Shown here piece after piece: positions 16,628-25,850 of a DNA stretch of 64,000 bases (position 1 is the first letter of the stretch; each line of letters opens with the position of its first letter). Under the pieces are notes generated by a model. That model saw only the letters and a program-made list of their open reading frames with translations, was not told the origin of the DNA and made no database searches. The translations under genes and the position numbers were made by a program. The stretch is taken from positions 682,001-746,000 of the forward strand of contig NZ_CP060783.1 in the NCBI RefSeq assembly GCF_014489535.1, read 5' to 3'. Source of the DNA: Diaphorobacter aerolatus (lineage in GTDB: Bacteria; Pseudomonadota; Gammaproteobacteria; Burkholderiales; Burkholderiaceae_C).

Positions 16628-17014
16628 TCACGAGTTCATGCGGATGCGTTCGCCGTCAATGCGCACGTCGTCATTCGCAACGATCAGCGCATCGCCGCTC
16701 ACGGCCTCAAGCGCAATCGCGTCGGCCGTCACACTGAGTTTTCCACTGGCGCACAGATGCATGTCGCCCGCTGAAACCAGGCTCAGCGATTCCTGTGCAT
16801 TCAGCGCAAGATGGGGCGCTTCGACCAGCAGCGCCTCGTGCGAACGCAGGCGCATGCGTCCCGAGAGGCACTCGACCACGAATTCCTGCTGCACCAGCGC
16901 CACGCGCAGGCACAACTGCCCGTCGGCCGATTGCACGACGAGATCCGATCCATGTCGCAGAACCAGCGCTGCATCGTCCACGGAGCCGGTAGAAAGATCA
17001 GGGTTGGGTTTCAT
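16628..17014 (-). CDS. DUF3540-family protein, VgrG-associated
   Basis: This 128-residue protein has a beta-rich sequence with repeated short strands (LVLRHGSDLVVQSADGQLCL, LSLVSAGDMHLCASGKLSV, DALIVANDDVRIDGERIRM). It fits DUF3540, a domain regularly found between vgrG and DUF2169 genes. The strands resemble the VgrG C-terminal beta-helix region, so it may extend the spike or clamp it. It starts 12 bp after vgrG ends and is certainly cotranscribed. The domain name comes from gene neighbourhood and sequence character; I cannot run a profile search. Confidence 0.75.
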   Translation of the reverse strand: MKPNPDLSTGSVDDAALVLRHGSDLVVQSADGQLCLRVALVQQEFVVECLSGRMRLRSHEALLVEAPHLALNAQESLSLVSAGDMHLCASGKLSVTADAIALEAVSGDALIVANDDVRIDGERIRMNS

Positions 17015-17026
17015 GCTTGTCTCGTC

Positions 17027-19342
17027 TCAGGCATTGATCTTCACAACCCCGGCATCGATCTTCACCTCGGTTGAAGCCCGGGCGGCGATGTTCAGCTTCG
17101 CTGCGAGCTGGATGTTGTGGCCGTTGAGCATGATGGTCTTGGCGTCGATCAACACCTCATGCGGCTTGATCGTGATGCTGCTGTCACCCACCTGCAGCAG
17201 GATGGAATCGTTGCCGCTTACGATGACATCATTGGCTCCCATCTCAAGCAGATTCCCGCCTTGCAGCGATTGAGTTTCGCTGGCCGATTGCATGAGTGTC
17301 GTTGCGTCGACCGTCACCATGGGCGCGCTCAACTGGTACGACGGCGTGTCGATGGAATAGGTGGCCGTGGCAACGCTGCTGATGGCGACCGCGTTCAATG
17401 AGTAGAAGCTGTTGCAATTCATGTACATGTTGGTTGCGACAGCGGTCCAGTCAAACGTGGAGATGAACGTGGTGCTTTTCTCCACGACCTCTTTCTTGAA
17501 GCCAACGATGGTGATCTCCTGGTCCTTGACGACCTTGAGAAAGTCGTTGCCTCCCACGTCCACCGTGCGCTTGCCTCCCACCGAGGTCTGGCAGACGCCC
17601 GCGATTTTGGTGTAGCGGTTGGTGCCTACCTTGCGCGTCTCCATCTTCTCCACGAGCACGTCCAGGTCCTTCTCGGCATGCACGTGAATCTGTTCCTTGC
17701 CCTTGGCGTCCTCGAAGCGCAGTTCGTTGAACGTGGAGGTGTCTCCATCGGGCGTGGAGCGCGTCTTGATGCCGCTTTGCGTGTGCGATGCGAATGGCAG
17801 CGTCTGCTCGTTGTTGTAGACCCGCCCGATGATGATCGGCCGGTCGGGGTCGCCGTTGAGAAAATCGACAATCACCTCCTGGCCGATGCGCGGAATGAAA
17901 TACGCGCCCCAGCCTTTGCCCGCCCAGGGCTGCGAGACGCGTACCCAGCAGGTGGAGTTCTCGTCGCTTTCACCGTAGCGATCCCAATGGAACTGAACCT
18001 TCACGCGGCCATGCGGGTCCGCAAAAATCTCGTCCCCCTCGGGACCGACGACGATGGCGCTCTGCGGTCCGGGCATGGTCGGTCGCGGCGTCAGACGTGG
18101 CGGGCGGTACGGCACCTGCGCCTGCAACGCGGTGATGCCGAAGCGCCCCTGTCCGTTGTCATTCACGCCTGCGGAAATCACCTCGCGGAGCTGGATTTCA
18201 AGCCAGTTGTGGCGCACGTCGACAGCAGCGCCAAACAGGGGATTGTCCAGCGCGTGCTCAAGAATCAGGGCGAGCATCTGCTCATGCAGCACTTCGATCT
18301 GCCTGGAACCGTCCACGCCCTCGTAACCCGGCTGCCGCACGCACAGCACACAGCCGACGATCAGATAGTCGCCCTCGGGCGCGCCGCCTGTCTCGGCTCC
18401 GGCGTATTCAAAGCTCTTGCCCACCGCAACGTCGGCCCAGTTCGTGCGCCCGTCATACAGTTCGCGGCGCGCGGCCAGTTCCTCCATGCGCAGGCGTGCG
18501 TGACCTTCGCGATCATCGGGATTGAAATATCCGCCGGGAAACTCGAACACCTCCATGTCCGCGAGTTCGTGCGAATCGGGGTCGCTCTTGTCGCCGAGCA
18601 GTTTCTTGCCTATCACCTTGAAGTCGCTGTCACGCGAGGCGTAGGCACCGGAGCCCGCCTGATTCACGGCGGTGAAATAGAACAGTTCGTTGAAGCGCGG
18701 CTGCGTTCCCGCCTGATAGGGCCATTGCTTGAGCTGCGCGGCGGCAGGCAGGGTGGAATGCGCCACGGTGCTGGTGTCGGACAGATGCATGGTGCCCGGC
18801 GCATCGTGTGCGTCGAACCAGTAGTAGATGCCCTCGTCTTCTAGCAGCCGCGCAATGAACGCGTCGTCCTTTTCCTGATGCTGCACGCAGTAGCGGCGAG
18901 GCGGGTGGCTGGCAATGACGTTGTCCTTGTCCACCTTCCTCACCTGCTTCGCGGACGAGCTTTCAAGCACCTCGTCCATCACTTCAAGAACCGTCTGTTC
19001 CTGAAAGATGCGCGAATTGACGCGTTTGGAGAGCAACGCGAACCAGGAACGCAGCGTGACGTGATACTGAAAATAGCGCCCGATCTTGGAGAGCTGCGCA
19101 AATCGGACCGCATATCCCTGGGCATGGCGCTCGTGCATGGCACCCGACTCGTCGTCAAAGCCCATGACCACATCAAACGCGTGACCGAGAATCTGCCTGG
19201 CGTTGATCGAGCCATTTTTCGAGAGAATGCGCAACTCGTAGGCCGAAGGACGGCCAACGCACTCATACCCGGCAATACACCAGAACATCAGATCCGCCTT
19301 GACGGGAGAATCGCTTTCAATTCGGAATTCCTGTGCGGCCAT
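17027..19342 (-). CDS. vgrG: T6SS spike protein VgrG
   Basis: VgrG (TssI) trimers form the puncturing spike on the Hcp tube. The 771-residue product has the gp27-like N-terminal part (ARQILGHAFDVVMGFDD, YFQYHVTLRSWFALLSKRVN, DEGIYYWFDAHDAPGTMHL). The gp5-like OB domain follows with the VgrG signature DPHGRVKVQFHWDRYGESDE and CWVRVSQPWAGKGWGAYFIP. A C-terminal beta-helix (DUF2345-like repeats) ends at VKIDAGVVKINA. No extra effector domain follows, so cargo must be bound non-covalently, consistent with the downstream adaptor genes. I chose ATG 19342 (MAAQEFRIESD), which has a ribosome site; an alternative TTG at 19378 would overlap the clpV stop. It follows clpV directly. Confidence 0.96.
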   Translation of the reverse strand: MAAQEFRIESDSPVKADLMFWCIAGYECVGRPSAYELRILSKNGSINARQILGHAFDVVMGFDDESGAMHERHAQGYAVRFAQLSKIGRYFQYHVTLRSWFALLSKRVNSRIFQEQTVLEVMDEVLESSSAKQVRKVDKDNVIASHPPRRYCVQHQEKDDAFIARLLEDEGIYYWFDAHDAPGTMHLSDTSTVAHSTLPAAAQLKQWPYQAGTQPRFNELFYFTAVNQAGSGAYASRDSDFKVIGKKLLGDKSDPDSHELADMEVFEFPGGYFNPDDREGHARLRMEELAARRELYDGRTNWADVAVGKSFEYAGAETGGAPEGDYLIVGCVLCVRQPGYEGVDGSRQIEVLHEQMLALILEHALDNPLFGAAVDVRHNWLEIQLREVISAGVNDNGQGRFGITALQAQVPYRPPRLTPRPTMPGPQSAIVVGPEGDEIFADPHGRVKVQFHWDRYGESDENSTCWVRVSQPWAGKGWGAYFIPRIGQEVIVDFLNGDPDRPIIIGRVYNNEQTLPFASHTQSGIKTRSTPDGDTSTFNELRFEDAKGKEQIHVHAEKDLDVLVEKMETRKVGTNRYTKIAGVCQTSVGGKRTVDVGGNDFLKVVKDQEITIVGFKKEVVEKSTTFISTFDWTAVATNMYMNCNSFYSLNAVAISSVATATYSIDTPSYQLSAPMVTVDATTLMQSASETQSLQGGNLLEMGANDVIVSGNDSILLQVGDSSITIKPHEVLIDAKTIMLNGHNIQLAAKLNIAARASTEVKIDAGVVKINA

Positions 19343-19374
19343 GATTCTTGTTCCCCTGATTCCCGCGCCTGTTG

Positions 19375-22323
19375 TCAATCGAACGCGTAGCTGAAGTCGC
19401 CGTCCCGCACGTCAAGCGCAACCCGCCTGATTCCACCACCCGAGGCAAGGCGCTGCAGATATTCCACCGAGATCGTCGGCAGCACCGTGTTGGTGAGAAT
19501 CGAATCGATCGCACGCCCGCCTGATTCGGGGTCCTGGCAACGCGCCACGACCTGCTGCACCACCGCATCGCTGTAGTCGAACGGAACCCCATGGTTGGCC
19601 TCGACGCGCTTTTTCACGCGTCCGAGTTGCAGCCGCACGATCTGCGCCATCATTTCCGGCGAGAGCGGGTAGTAGGGAATCGTCACGAGCCGCCCGAGCA
19701 ACGCGGGTGGAAACAGCTCCATCAGCGGCGCCTTGAGCGCGTCGCTCAGCACCTGGGGATCGGGCAGGTTCTGTGGATCGCGGCACATGCGCATCACCAG
19801 CTCGCTGCCCGCATTCGAGGTCAGCAAAATGATGGTGTTCTTGAAATCGATCATGCGCCCCTCGCCGTCCTCCATCCAGCCCTTGTCGAACACCTGGAAG
19901 AAGATTTCGTGCACGTCGGGATGGGCCTTTTCCACCTCGTCGAGCAGCACCACGCTGTAGGGCCTGCGGCGCACGGCTTCGGTGAGAATCCCGCCCTCGC
20001 CGTAGCCCACGTAGCCGGGCGGCGCGCCCTTGAGCGTGGAGACCGTGTGCGCCTCCTGGAACTCGCTCATGTTGATGGTGATGACGTTCTGCTCGCCGCC
20101 GTAGAGCGCCTCGGCCAGCGCCAGCGCGGTCTCCGTCTTGCCCACGCCCGAGGTGCCGCAGAGCATGAACACGCCAATCGGCTTCTGCGGATTGTCGAGC
20201 CGCGCACGCGAAGTCTGGATGCGGCGTGCAATCATTTCGAGCCCGTGCTTCTGTCCGATCACGCGCTGGTTCAGCGTGCTCGCGAGATTCAGTACCGCCT
20301 CGATCTCGTTCTTGACCATGCGGCCCACGGGAATCCCCGTCCAGTCGGCCACCACCGAAGCCACCGCCTGCTCGTCGACCGAGGGAAGAATCAACGGCGA
20401 TTCGCCCTGGACCGCGTGAATCCGGTCTTGCAGCGCGTGTAGCTCGGCAAGCAGCGCGTCGCGATCATCGCCGCCGCGCTCATCGCCTTCGCTCCCTCCG
20501 TCTGCGCCTTCGCTCCCTCTCCCGCTTGCGGGAGAGGGTTGGGGTGAGGGGGTTCCCGATTCAAGCGGCACCGAAAAGGAAGAAGAAGAAGAAGAAGAAC
20601 CCTCACCCCCGCCCTCTCCCGCAAGCGGGAGAGGGAGTTCATGCGGGCTCACAAGCGGTAGAGTGAGTTCACCCAGGCTCACAATCGGCTGATGGAGTTC
20701 ATGCGCGCCCCTGAGCGGCATAGGGAGTTCACGCGCACCCGCAGGCGATGGCCCGGCCCCATCCACCTCGCGATTTCCCGCGCGCAGTCGGGCTCGCAAT
20801 CCCAGCAGCCGATCCACCAGCCCCTTCTCCTCCTGCCACCGCGCATCGAGCTGCCCCAGCTGCGTGTTCGCCTCGGCCAACAGCGTTTCCACTCGCGCGG
20901 CCCGCTTGCTCACATCGACGCCGATGGTCGCCTCGCGGCCGATGATTTCCTGCTCCAGTGTCAGTGCCTCGATGCGCCGCTGGCAGTCCTCGACCTCGGG
21001 CGGGGTCGCATGCTGGCTCACGGCCACGCGCGCGCAGGCCGTATCGAGCAGGCTCACGGCCTTGTCAGGCAACTGGCGTGCGGGAATGTAGCGATGGCTC
21101 AAGCGCACCGCCGCCTCGATGGCTTCGTCTAGAAGCTGCACCCGATGGTGTTTCTCCAGTACCGAGGCCACGCCGCGAAGCATGAGAATCGCTTTTGTCT
21201 CGTCGGGCTCTGGCACCTGCACGACCTGAAAACGCCGCGTGAGTGCGGGGTCCTTTTCAATGTATTTCTTGTACTCGGCCCAGGTGGTCGCGCCGATGGT
21301 GCGCAGATTGCCGCGAGCGAGTGCCGGCTTGAGCAGGTTGGCGGCATCGCCCGTTCCCGCTGCGCCACCGGCACCCACCAGCGTATGGATCTCGTCGATG
21401 AACAGGATGATGGGCTGGGCAGAAGATTGCACCTCCTCGATCACCTGCCGCAGACGCTGCTCGAACTCGCCCTTCATGCTGGCACCGGCCTGCAGCAAGC
21501 CGATGTCGAGCGAGAGCAACTTCACATCCTTGAGCTGCGGCGGCACGTCGCCGCGCGCCAGACGCTGCGCAAAGCCCTCGACGACGGCCGTCTTGCCAAC
21601 CCCCGCCTCGCCGGTCAGCAGGGGATTGTTCTGCCTTCGGCGCATCAGGATATCGACGATCTGGCGAATCTCCTCGTCGCGTCCGGTGATCGGGTCCATT
21701 TCGCCCTTGTGCGCCTTTTCGGTCAGATCGACGGCAAACTTCCGCAGCGCATCTCCCTTGCCCATCGCGGCCGGCGCGATGGCCTGCGAGTCCTCACCGG
21801 GAACGCTGCCAGCCATGCCCGTTCCGTCCTGCGAACGCATGCGCGCCTCGGCCGAGCCGTCACAGATCTGCGCGAACCGGTCGGCCAGGTCTTCGGGCTT
21901 GACCTTCTCGAACTGGCGCGAGGTCTGTAGCAGGGGATTGCGCAGGCCCTGCGTCTTGAGCATGGCAAGCAGCACATAGCCGGTGCGCACCTGCGCCTCG
22001 CCGAACTGCAGCGTGGCGTAGGTCCATGCCCGTTCGATGGCGTTCTCGATATGCGGCGAAAAATCGCTGATCGCCGTTGCGCCGCGCGGCAGCCGATCAA
22101 GCGCTGCCGTCATGTCCTTGGCAAGCACCGCCACGTCCAGCCCGTAGTGCTGAACGATGCGATGCACATCGCTTTCGGGGTTCTGCAGCAACTGCGAGAA
22201 CCAGTGCTCGAGTTCCACATAGGGATTGCCGCGCATCTTGCACAGCACCGTCGCGCTTTCCACGGCCTTGTAGGCCAGAGGATTGAGCTTGCCAAACAAG
22301 GCCGTGCGGCTGATTTCGCTCAT
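19375..22323 (-). CDS. clpV: T6SS sheath-recycling AAA+ ATPase ClpV with REP-derived insert
   Basis: ClpV (TssH) disassembles contracted TssB/TssC sheaths. The 982-residue protein has the N-domain that binds the sheath (LNPLAYKAVESATVLCKMRG, residues 13-32), AAA1 with Walker A GEAGVGKT (238-245) and Walker B LFIDEIH, a middle coiled coil, AAA2 with Walker A CGTSGVGKTE and Walker B VVLLDEVEKAHPD, and a ClpB-like small C domain. It is about 100 residues longer than usual. The excess lies at residues about 520-620, between two middle-domain helices (LLGLRARLR and LLAELHALQ), and is Pro/Gly/Ser-rich: four 10-residue units (RELPMPLRGA and variants), ELPLPLAGEG, seven serines, and PSPQPSPASGRGSEG. 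The DNA for this stretch is two REP-like palindromes plus 30-bp tandem units. Frame is maintained. Its ATG overlaps the tssG stop. Confidence 0.95.
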   Translation of the reverse strand: MSEISRTALFGKLNPLAYKAVESATVLCKMRGNPYVELEHWFSQLLQNPESDVHRIVQHYGLDVAVLAKDMTAALDRLPRGATAISDFSPHIENAIERAWTYATLQFGEAQVRTGYVLLAMLKTQGLRNPLLQTSRQFEKVKPEDLADRFAQICDGSAEARMRSQDGTGMAGSVPGEDSQAIAPAAMGKGDALRKFAVDLTEKAHKGEMDPITGRDEEIRQIVDILMRRRQNNPLLTGEAGVGKTAVVEGFAQRLARGDVPPQLKDVKLLSLDIGLLQAGASMKGEFEQRLRQVIEEVQSSAQPIILFIDEIHTLVGAGGAAGTGDAANLLKPALARGNLRTIGATTWAEYKKYIEKDPALTRRFQVVQVPEPDETKAILMLRGVASVLEKHHRVQLLDEAIEAAVRLSHRYIPARQLPDKAVSLLDTACARVAVSQHATPPEVEDCQRRIEALTLEQEIIGREATIGVDVSKRAARVETLLAEANTQLGQLDARWQEEKGLVDRLLGLRARLRAGNREVDGAGPSPAGARELPMPLRGAHELHQPIVSLGELTLPLVSPHELPLPLAGEGGGEGSSSSSSSFSVPLESGTPSPQPSPASGRGSEGADGGSEGDERGGDDRDALLAELHALQDRIHAVQGESPLILPSVDEQAVASVVADWTGIPVGRMVKNEIEAVLNLASTLNQRVIGQKHGLEMIARRIQTSRARLDNPQKPIGVFMLCGTSGVGKTETALALAEALYGGEQNVITINMSEFQEAHTVSTLKGAPPGYVGYGEGGILTEAVRRRPYSVVLLDEVEKAHPDVHEIFFQVFDKGWMEDGEGRMIDFKNTIILLTSNAGSELVMRMCRDPQNLPDPQVLSDALKAPLMELFPPALLGRLVTIPYYPLSPEMMAQIVRLQLGRVKKRVEANHGVPFDYSDAVVQQVVARCQDPESGGRAIDSILTNTVLPTISVEYLQRLASGGGIRRVALDVRDGDFSYAFD
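20515..20538. repeat. REP-like palindrome, left copy, within clpV
   Basis: This 24-bp perfect palindrome has arms CCCTCTCCCGC and GCGGGAGAGGG around a TT centre. It is followed by TTGGGGTGAGGGG, which together matches the common GC-rich interspersed repeat of proteobacteria that encodes PSPASGRG-like peptides when translated. It is in inverted orientation relative to the right copy at 20612-20635, so the pair can form one large stem-loop of about 120 bases. It normally occurs between genes; here it is read in frame. Confidence 0.9.
20612..20635. repeat. REP-like palindrome, right copy, within clpV
   Basis: This is the same 24-bp palindrome as at 20515, with an AA centre, preceded by CCCTCACCCCC. 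The pair 20512-20550 and 20600-20637 is an inverted repeat separated by about 50 bp that contains a run of GAA triplets on the plus strand (20578-20598), encoding the poly-Ser tract of ClpV. The right edge (AAGCGGGAGAGGGAGTTC) is the apparent seed of the 30-bp tandem units that follow. Confidence 0.9.
20635..20754. repeat. Four 30-bp degenerate tandem units inside clpV
   Basis: GAGTTC recurs at exactly 30-bp spacing at 20635, 20665, 20695 and 20725. Each unit continues with A(T/C)GCG or ACCCAG, a CTCAC/CCCCT block, then AAGCGG, AATCGG or GAGCGG. Because 30 bp is ten codons, ClpV gains tandem decapeptides (RELPMPLRGA, HELHQPIVSL, GELTLPLVSP, HELPLPLAGE). Units further from the palindrome are more diverged from it, suggesting serial duplication away from the REP edge. 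Confidence 0.85.
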
Positions 22324-23432
22324 CGTTCACTCCCTTTGAAGGCCGTCGCCCGATTGCGCGTCACGTGTGCGCCGCGCGCGTCCTGACTGCGGGGCTGGCT
22401 GCCCAGCCAGGCGACCCAGCCAAGGCGCGGCTCGTTGCCGCCGCGTTCGCCCGACCCGAGCCGCGTGACCGGAACCTCGCCGCTGCGCACCACTGGCGCG
22501 GCATCCCATTCGTACTCGTCGCCCAGCAGTTGCTGCATCCAGCGCTGCAACAGCGCGCAGGCGCTGCCCGTGGGCAGGAATTGCCGATACTGCGCCAGCG
22601 TCAACGGCCCCAGATGCACGCGCAGCATGTGCTGACGGTCCCACACCTTGCGGCCCAGCACCGCGCCCTGCCCGAGCATGCGCGAGGCGCTATTGGTATT
22701 GCCGACTCCGATCCGCGTGACCTCGCCGTCGGGCAGACTCATCCAGTGCCCCAGCCAGTTCTCGACGCGCACCGGCACATTGAAGTAGGCGCCCAGCACC
22801 GCCTCGACGCTTTCGGCGTTGTGCACGCGCCGCGCGAGCCAGCCCGAGAAATGCAGCCGCGCATCGTCGGGAATCTCGTCACGCTGCTGGCGTGCCGCCC
22901 CCGCAATGCCGACAAACGCGCCGATCTGGCGGCGAAAGGCGTCCTCCCCCGGCCGGTCCATACCCGTCACGGGCCGCGCCTGCGCCCAAGCGCGATAGAA
23001 CTGGAGACCGAAGCGATGCATCAAGGCGTCGAGAAACGCCAGCAGCGTGGGATCGCCGTGGTTGAGCGCACGTTCGCGCACCAGCTCGGCCAGATGCAGC
23101 GGAAGCGGCGCGTTTGGCCCCACATAGCCAAAGAATGGCTGCCTGACCCGCGCGGTGCCCCCGTCGCTTGCGGGCTCGAATCGCGCGACGCTGGCCGGCG
23201 CAAAGGACATCGATGGCTCATGTGCCACGCGCACCGACTCCATTGCGGGCCGCGGTGCATGGCCCCAGCGCGGCGCGTCCTTGGCCATGCATTCGAGCCT
23301 GCGCATCACCGCAAAATAGTCGTATTTCCAGGCCTCGTGCGCGCGCTGCTGAAGCCACGCGCCAACGGCGGCGCGCGTGAGCGGCTGCGCCGGTGTCAGA
23401 GAATCGGTCGTGTGCCGCACATCGCCCCCCAT
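22320..23432 (-). CDS. tssG: T6SS baseplate protein TssG
   Basis: TssG (VasB/ImpH) is a wedge component of the baseplate with TssF, TssE and TssK. The 370-residue product has the family pattern: an N-terminal AWKYDYFAVMRRLECMAKDA, then VRVAHEPSMSFAPASV, the conserved FFGYVGPNAPLPLHLAELVR near residue 100, FLDALMHRFGLQFYRAWAQA, and RVENWLGHWMSLPDGEVTRI. I start it at ATG 23432, overlapping the end of tssF by 37 bp, with GGGGGA upstream. Its TGA overlaps the clpV ATG. The frame is intact throughout. Confidence 0.94.
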   Translation of the reverse strand: MGGDVRHTTDSLTPAQPLTRAAVGAWLQQRAHEAWKYDYFAVMRRLECMAKDAPRWGHAPRPAMESVRVAHEPSMSFAPASVARFEPASDGGTARVRQPFFGYVGPNAPLPLHLAELVRERALNHGDPTLLAFLDALMHRFGLQFYRAWAQARPVTGMDRPGEDAFRRQIGAFVGIAGAARQQRDEIPDDARLHFSGWLARRVHNAESVEAVLGAYFNVPVRVENWLGHWMSLPDGEVTRIGVGNTNSASRMLGQGAVLGRKVWDRQHMLRVHLGPLTLAQYRQFLPTGSACALLQRWMQQLLGDEYEWDAAPVVRSGEVPVTRLGSGERGGNEPRLGWVAWLGSQPRSQDARGAHVTRNRATAFKGSER

Positions 23433-25269
23433 CGCATCAGTTCCCCCTTGCCCGAAACCGCGAGCACGGTCTCCACGAAGTGATTGGCCTCCACGTGCCG
23501 CGCAAGCCAGTGCGCCATCACGGCACCAAACAGAAACGCGCTGTGCCCATGGAAGGCCGCGCCATCGATGGTGAGCGTCGCCTCGATTCCGCGCCGAACG
23601 CAATCGGCCCGGCCAGCGGAAGCCTGCGCACCAGGGGTTTGCACTGCACGGAAAGCAGGCCACGAACCAGCGAACGGCGCACGTCGTCGGAGTGCACGGC
23701 GTAGAGCGCCAGCATCTCGCGAAGCGCGGCCGCACCCTGCGCGGGCGTGGAATCGGCAAGCGAGAGATAGTTGATCGCGAGATGATCGATGACGCGCCAC
23801 CCCAGGCCCTTCTGCACCACGGGAGAGACCGGGCGCGATGGCCCGGAAATCATGCGCACGGCGCGCAGCGGAAAGGATTCGACGCATTCGAGGTCGTTGC
23901 CGTGCCCGACCGCCATCAGCAGCGGCAGGTCCCGATTGGTCACGAGCGCCGAGACCGCCAGTTGCCGCAACGTGGCGGCAAACGGCGCCTGCTGCGGATC
24001 GACCAGTTGCAGATACATCTCGGAGCCGACGTGGCTGCTGCGGTTGCCCTGCGTGCGCTCGCGCGCCGACGTGACGCGCGGCTCGCGGCTGGTGGTGTAG
24101 TAGGCCGGATGGGCGTCACGGCTGCCGTGAAAGGCAGCATAGAACGGCAGAAACACCTGCTCGCGCACACCATCGCCCGGGGCACCGTGACCGAGCACGT
24201 CGGTGATCGAATGAATCTCGAAATCCTGCGCGCGCGTGCGATCGGCAAGCAGGTGAAACTGGCTCACGCTCTCGTTGACGGAAACGCGGTCCAGTTGCTT
24301 GGGAAACAGATTGACGACCGGCGTGCAATGCAGCAGCACGTTCTCCGCCGTGACCAGTTTTTCGAGCGCGGCATCGCCACGCGAGAAGAGGATGATCAGC
24401 TCCACCTCCGAGCCCGTGCAGGAAGCAAGCGCACCCTGCAGGCGCGTGATCCGGGCAAAGCGGTAGCGCTCGGGAAACGCAAAATATTCCTGCACCAGAC
24501 GAAAGCCCGAGAAGCCCGTGTGCGTCCTTGGCAGCAGGCTCTCGTCATCGGCAAAGCCCACCTCCTCGACCGCACTCGCGGGCAGCGAGCGCAGCAGCCG
24601 AGACGTGAGCGGATCGCGCAGCATCACGCCGACGGGTTTGCCCAGCACGCACTCATGCAACTGCCAGGCGACGTCGTCGGCACCGCTGAAATGCAGCGTC
24701 AGCTCATCGAGCGCCAGTGCTGCAAATGCAAGGCCCGCGGTGACCTTCAGGCGGATGCGCAGCCCCCCGCGAATGTCCCGCGCACGCGGGTGCTCGGCAA
24801 GCGACAGGTCGGGAGCGTATGTGAAGTACTGCGCCGAGACGATTTGCAGCGGCCACAGACGCAACTCGTGGGCGGTGCGGAACTCGCAATGCGTGTTCTG
24901 CCCGACCGCCTGGCGCGCCCGCAGCGCGCTGCCGCGCGGCACGCGGATTCCCTGCGCCAGATTGGCATCGTCGAGATCGGGTGCCATCGCGCAGATGCCT
25001 GCCGACGGTGTCGGCGCAAGAAAATGCGGATAGACGATATCCAGCAGGTGTCCGGTGAAACGCGGGTACTCCGCCTCCACCTTGAGGCTCACGCGCGCCG
25101 CCAGAAAGGCCGTGGCCTCGATCAGTCGCTCGACATAGGGATCGCCGACCTCCTGCCCGTCGATGCCCAGGCGCCGCGCGATCTTGGGGAACGCTTCGGC
25201 GAATTCCGCAGTGTTGTCGCGGAAGTAGCGAAGTTCCTGCTCGTAGGCATTGAGCAGCAACGGATTCAT
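23396..25269 (-). CDS. tssF: T6SS baseplate protein TssF, frame broken near the end
   Basis: TssF (VasA/ImpG) is the largest wedge protein. It begins MNPLLLNAYEQELRYFRDNT, the conserved family start, followed by AEFAEAFPKIARRLGIDGQE, DPYVERLIEATAFLAARV and YPRFTGHLLDIVYPHFLAP. The main frame runs to LRRLPLAGPIAFG-type sequence and then goes wrong. With one base added at 23590-23595 it continues GIEATLTIDGAAFHGHSAFL, ARHVEANHFVETVLAVSGKG and ends at 23396, which is the standard TssF C-terminus, giving about 624 residues. Its ATG overlaps the tssE stop. Confidence 0.94.
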
Positions 25270-25813
25270 GGCCGTGCTCCTGCGCGCGGGCCGCCGCCGT
25301 TGGCCACGGAGCGCTGCACGTCCTCGATTTCAATGCGTCCCTCTTCGAGATCGATACGGCTGCGCATCAGGAATTCGAGCGGCACAGGCTGCGCCCACAA
25401 CATACCCCGAATCGTGAGGCCGATGCGGTTGTGCGAATCGAGCGGAGAGCCTTCCATGACGAGTTCCACCTCCAGTGTGTGACCGAGAATCCTCGGCTCG
25501 AACAGCGCAATCGCGCGCTTCAGGGCTTGTTCCATGCTGACACGCTGCACCGACGATGTGAACTGGCCAGACAGCATAGGCAGTCCGTAGTTGAGCACCG
25601 AGGCGCTGACGTTCGGATGGCGCTTCTCGCTCAGATCCTCGCCCTGCCCGCAGGCGTTGAGCAGCCAGCCAAGATCGCGCAGCACCGCCTGGCGCAAGGC
25701 CTGCCGCGTGAGCGTGCGCCGCTCGTCGGGCTCGATCTGCTGATCGGGGCGTCGTCGATCAGCCGGTCGAGCAGCGAGGGCTGGAGGTAGTCCTGCGCGT
25801 TTTTGTCGTTCAT
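25266..25813 (-). CDS. tssE: T6SS baseplate gp25-like protein TssE, frame broken once
   Basis: TssE is the gp25-like baseplate protein that initiates the sheath. The start (MNDKNAQDYLQPSLLDRLID, ATG 25813) and the remainder (RQAVLRDLGWLLNACGQ, then SEKRHPNVSASVLNYGLPML and the gp25 core) are in different frames. Adding one base in GGGG at 25746-25749 joins DDAP to DQQIEPDERRTLTRQALRQA, giving about 182 residues, a usual size. The conserved gp25 region includes FEPRILGHTLEVELVM and NRIGLTIRGMLWAQPVPLEF. The stop overlaps the tssF ATG. Confidence 0.92.
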
Positions 25814-25850
25814 GACCGCACCTTGCCTGTTGCTGCTGCTACTGCGCGCG

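Noticed and set aside
20515..20754. CRISPR array at the clpV repeats.
   Set aside because: The 30-bp units are adjacent with no unique spacers and lie in frame in a coding region; there are no cas genes nearby.
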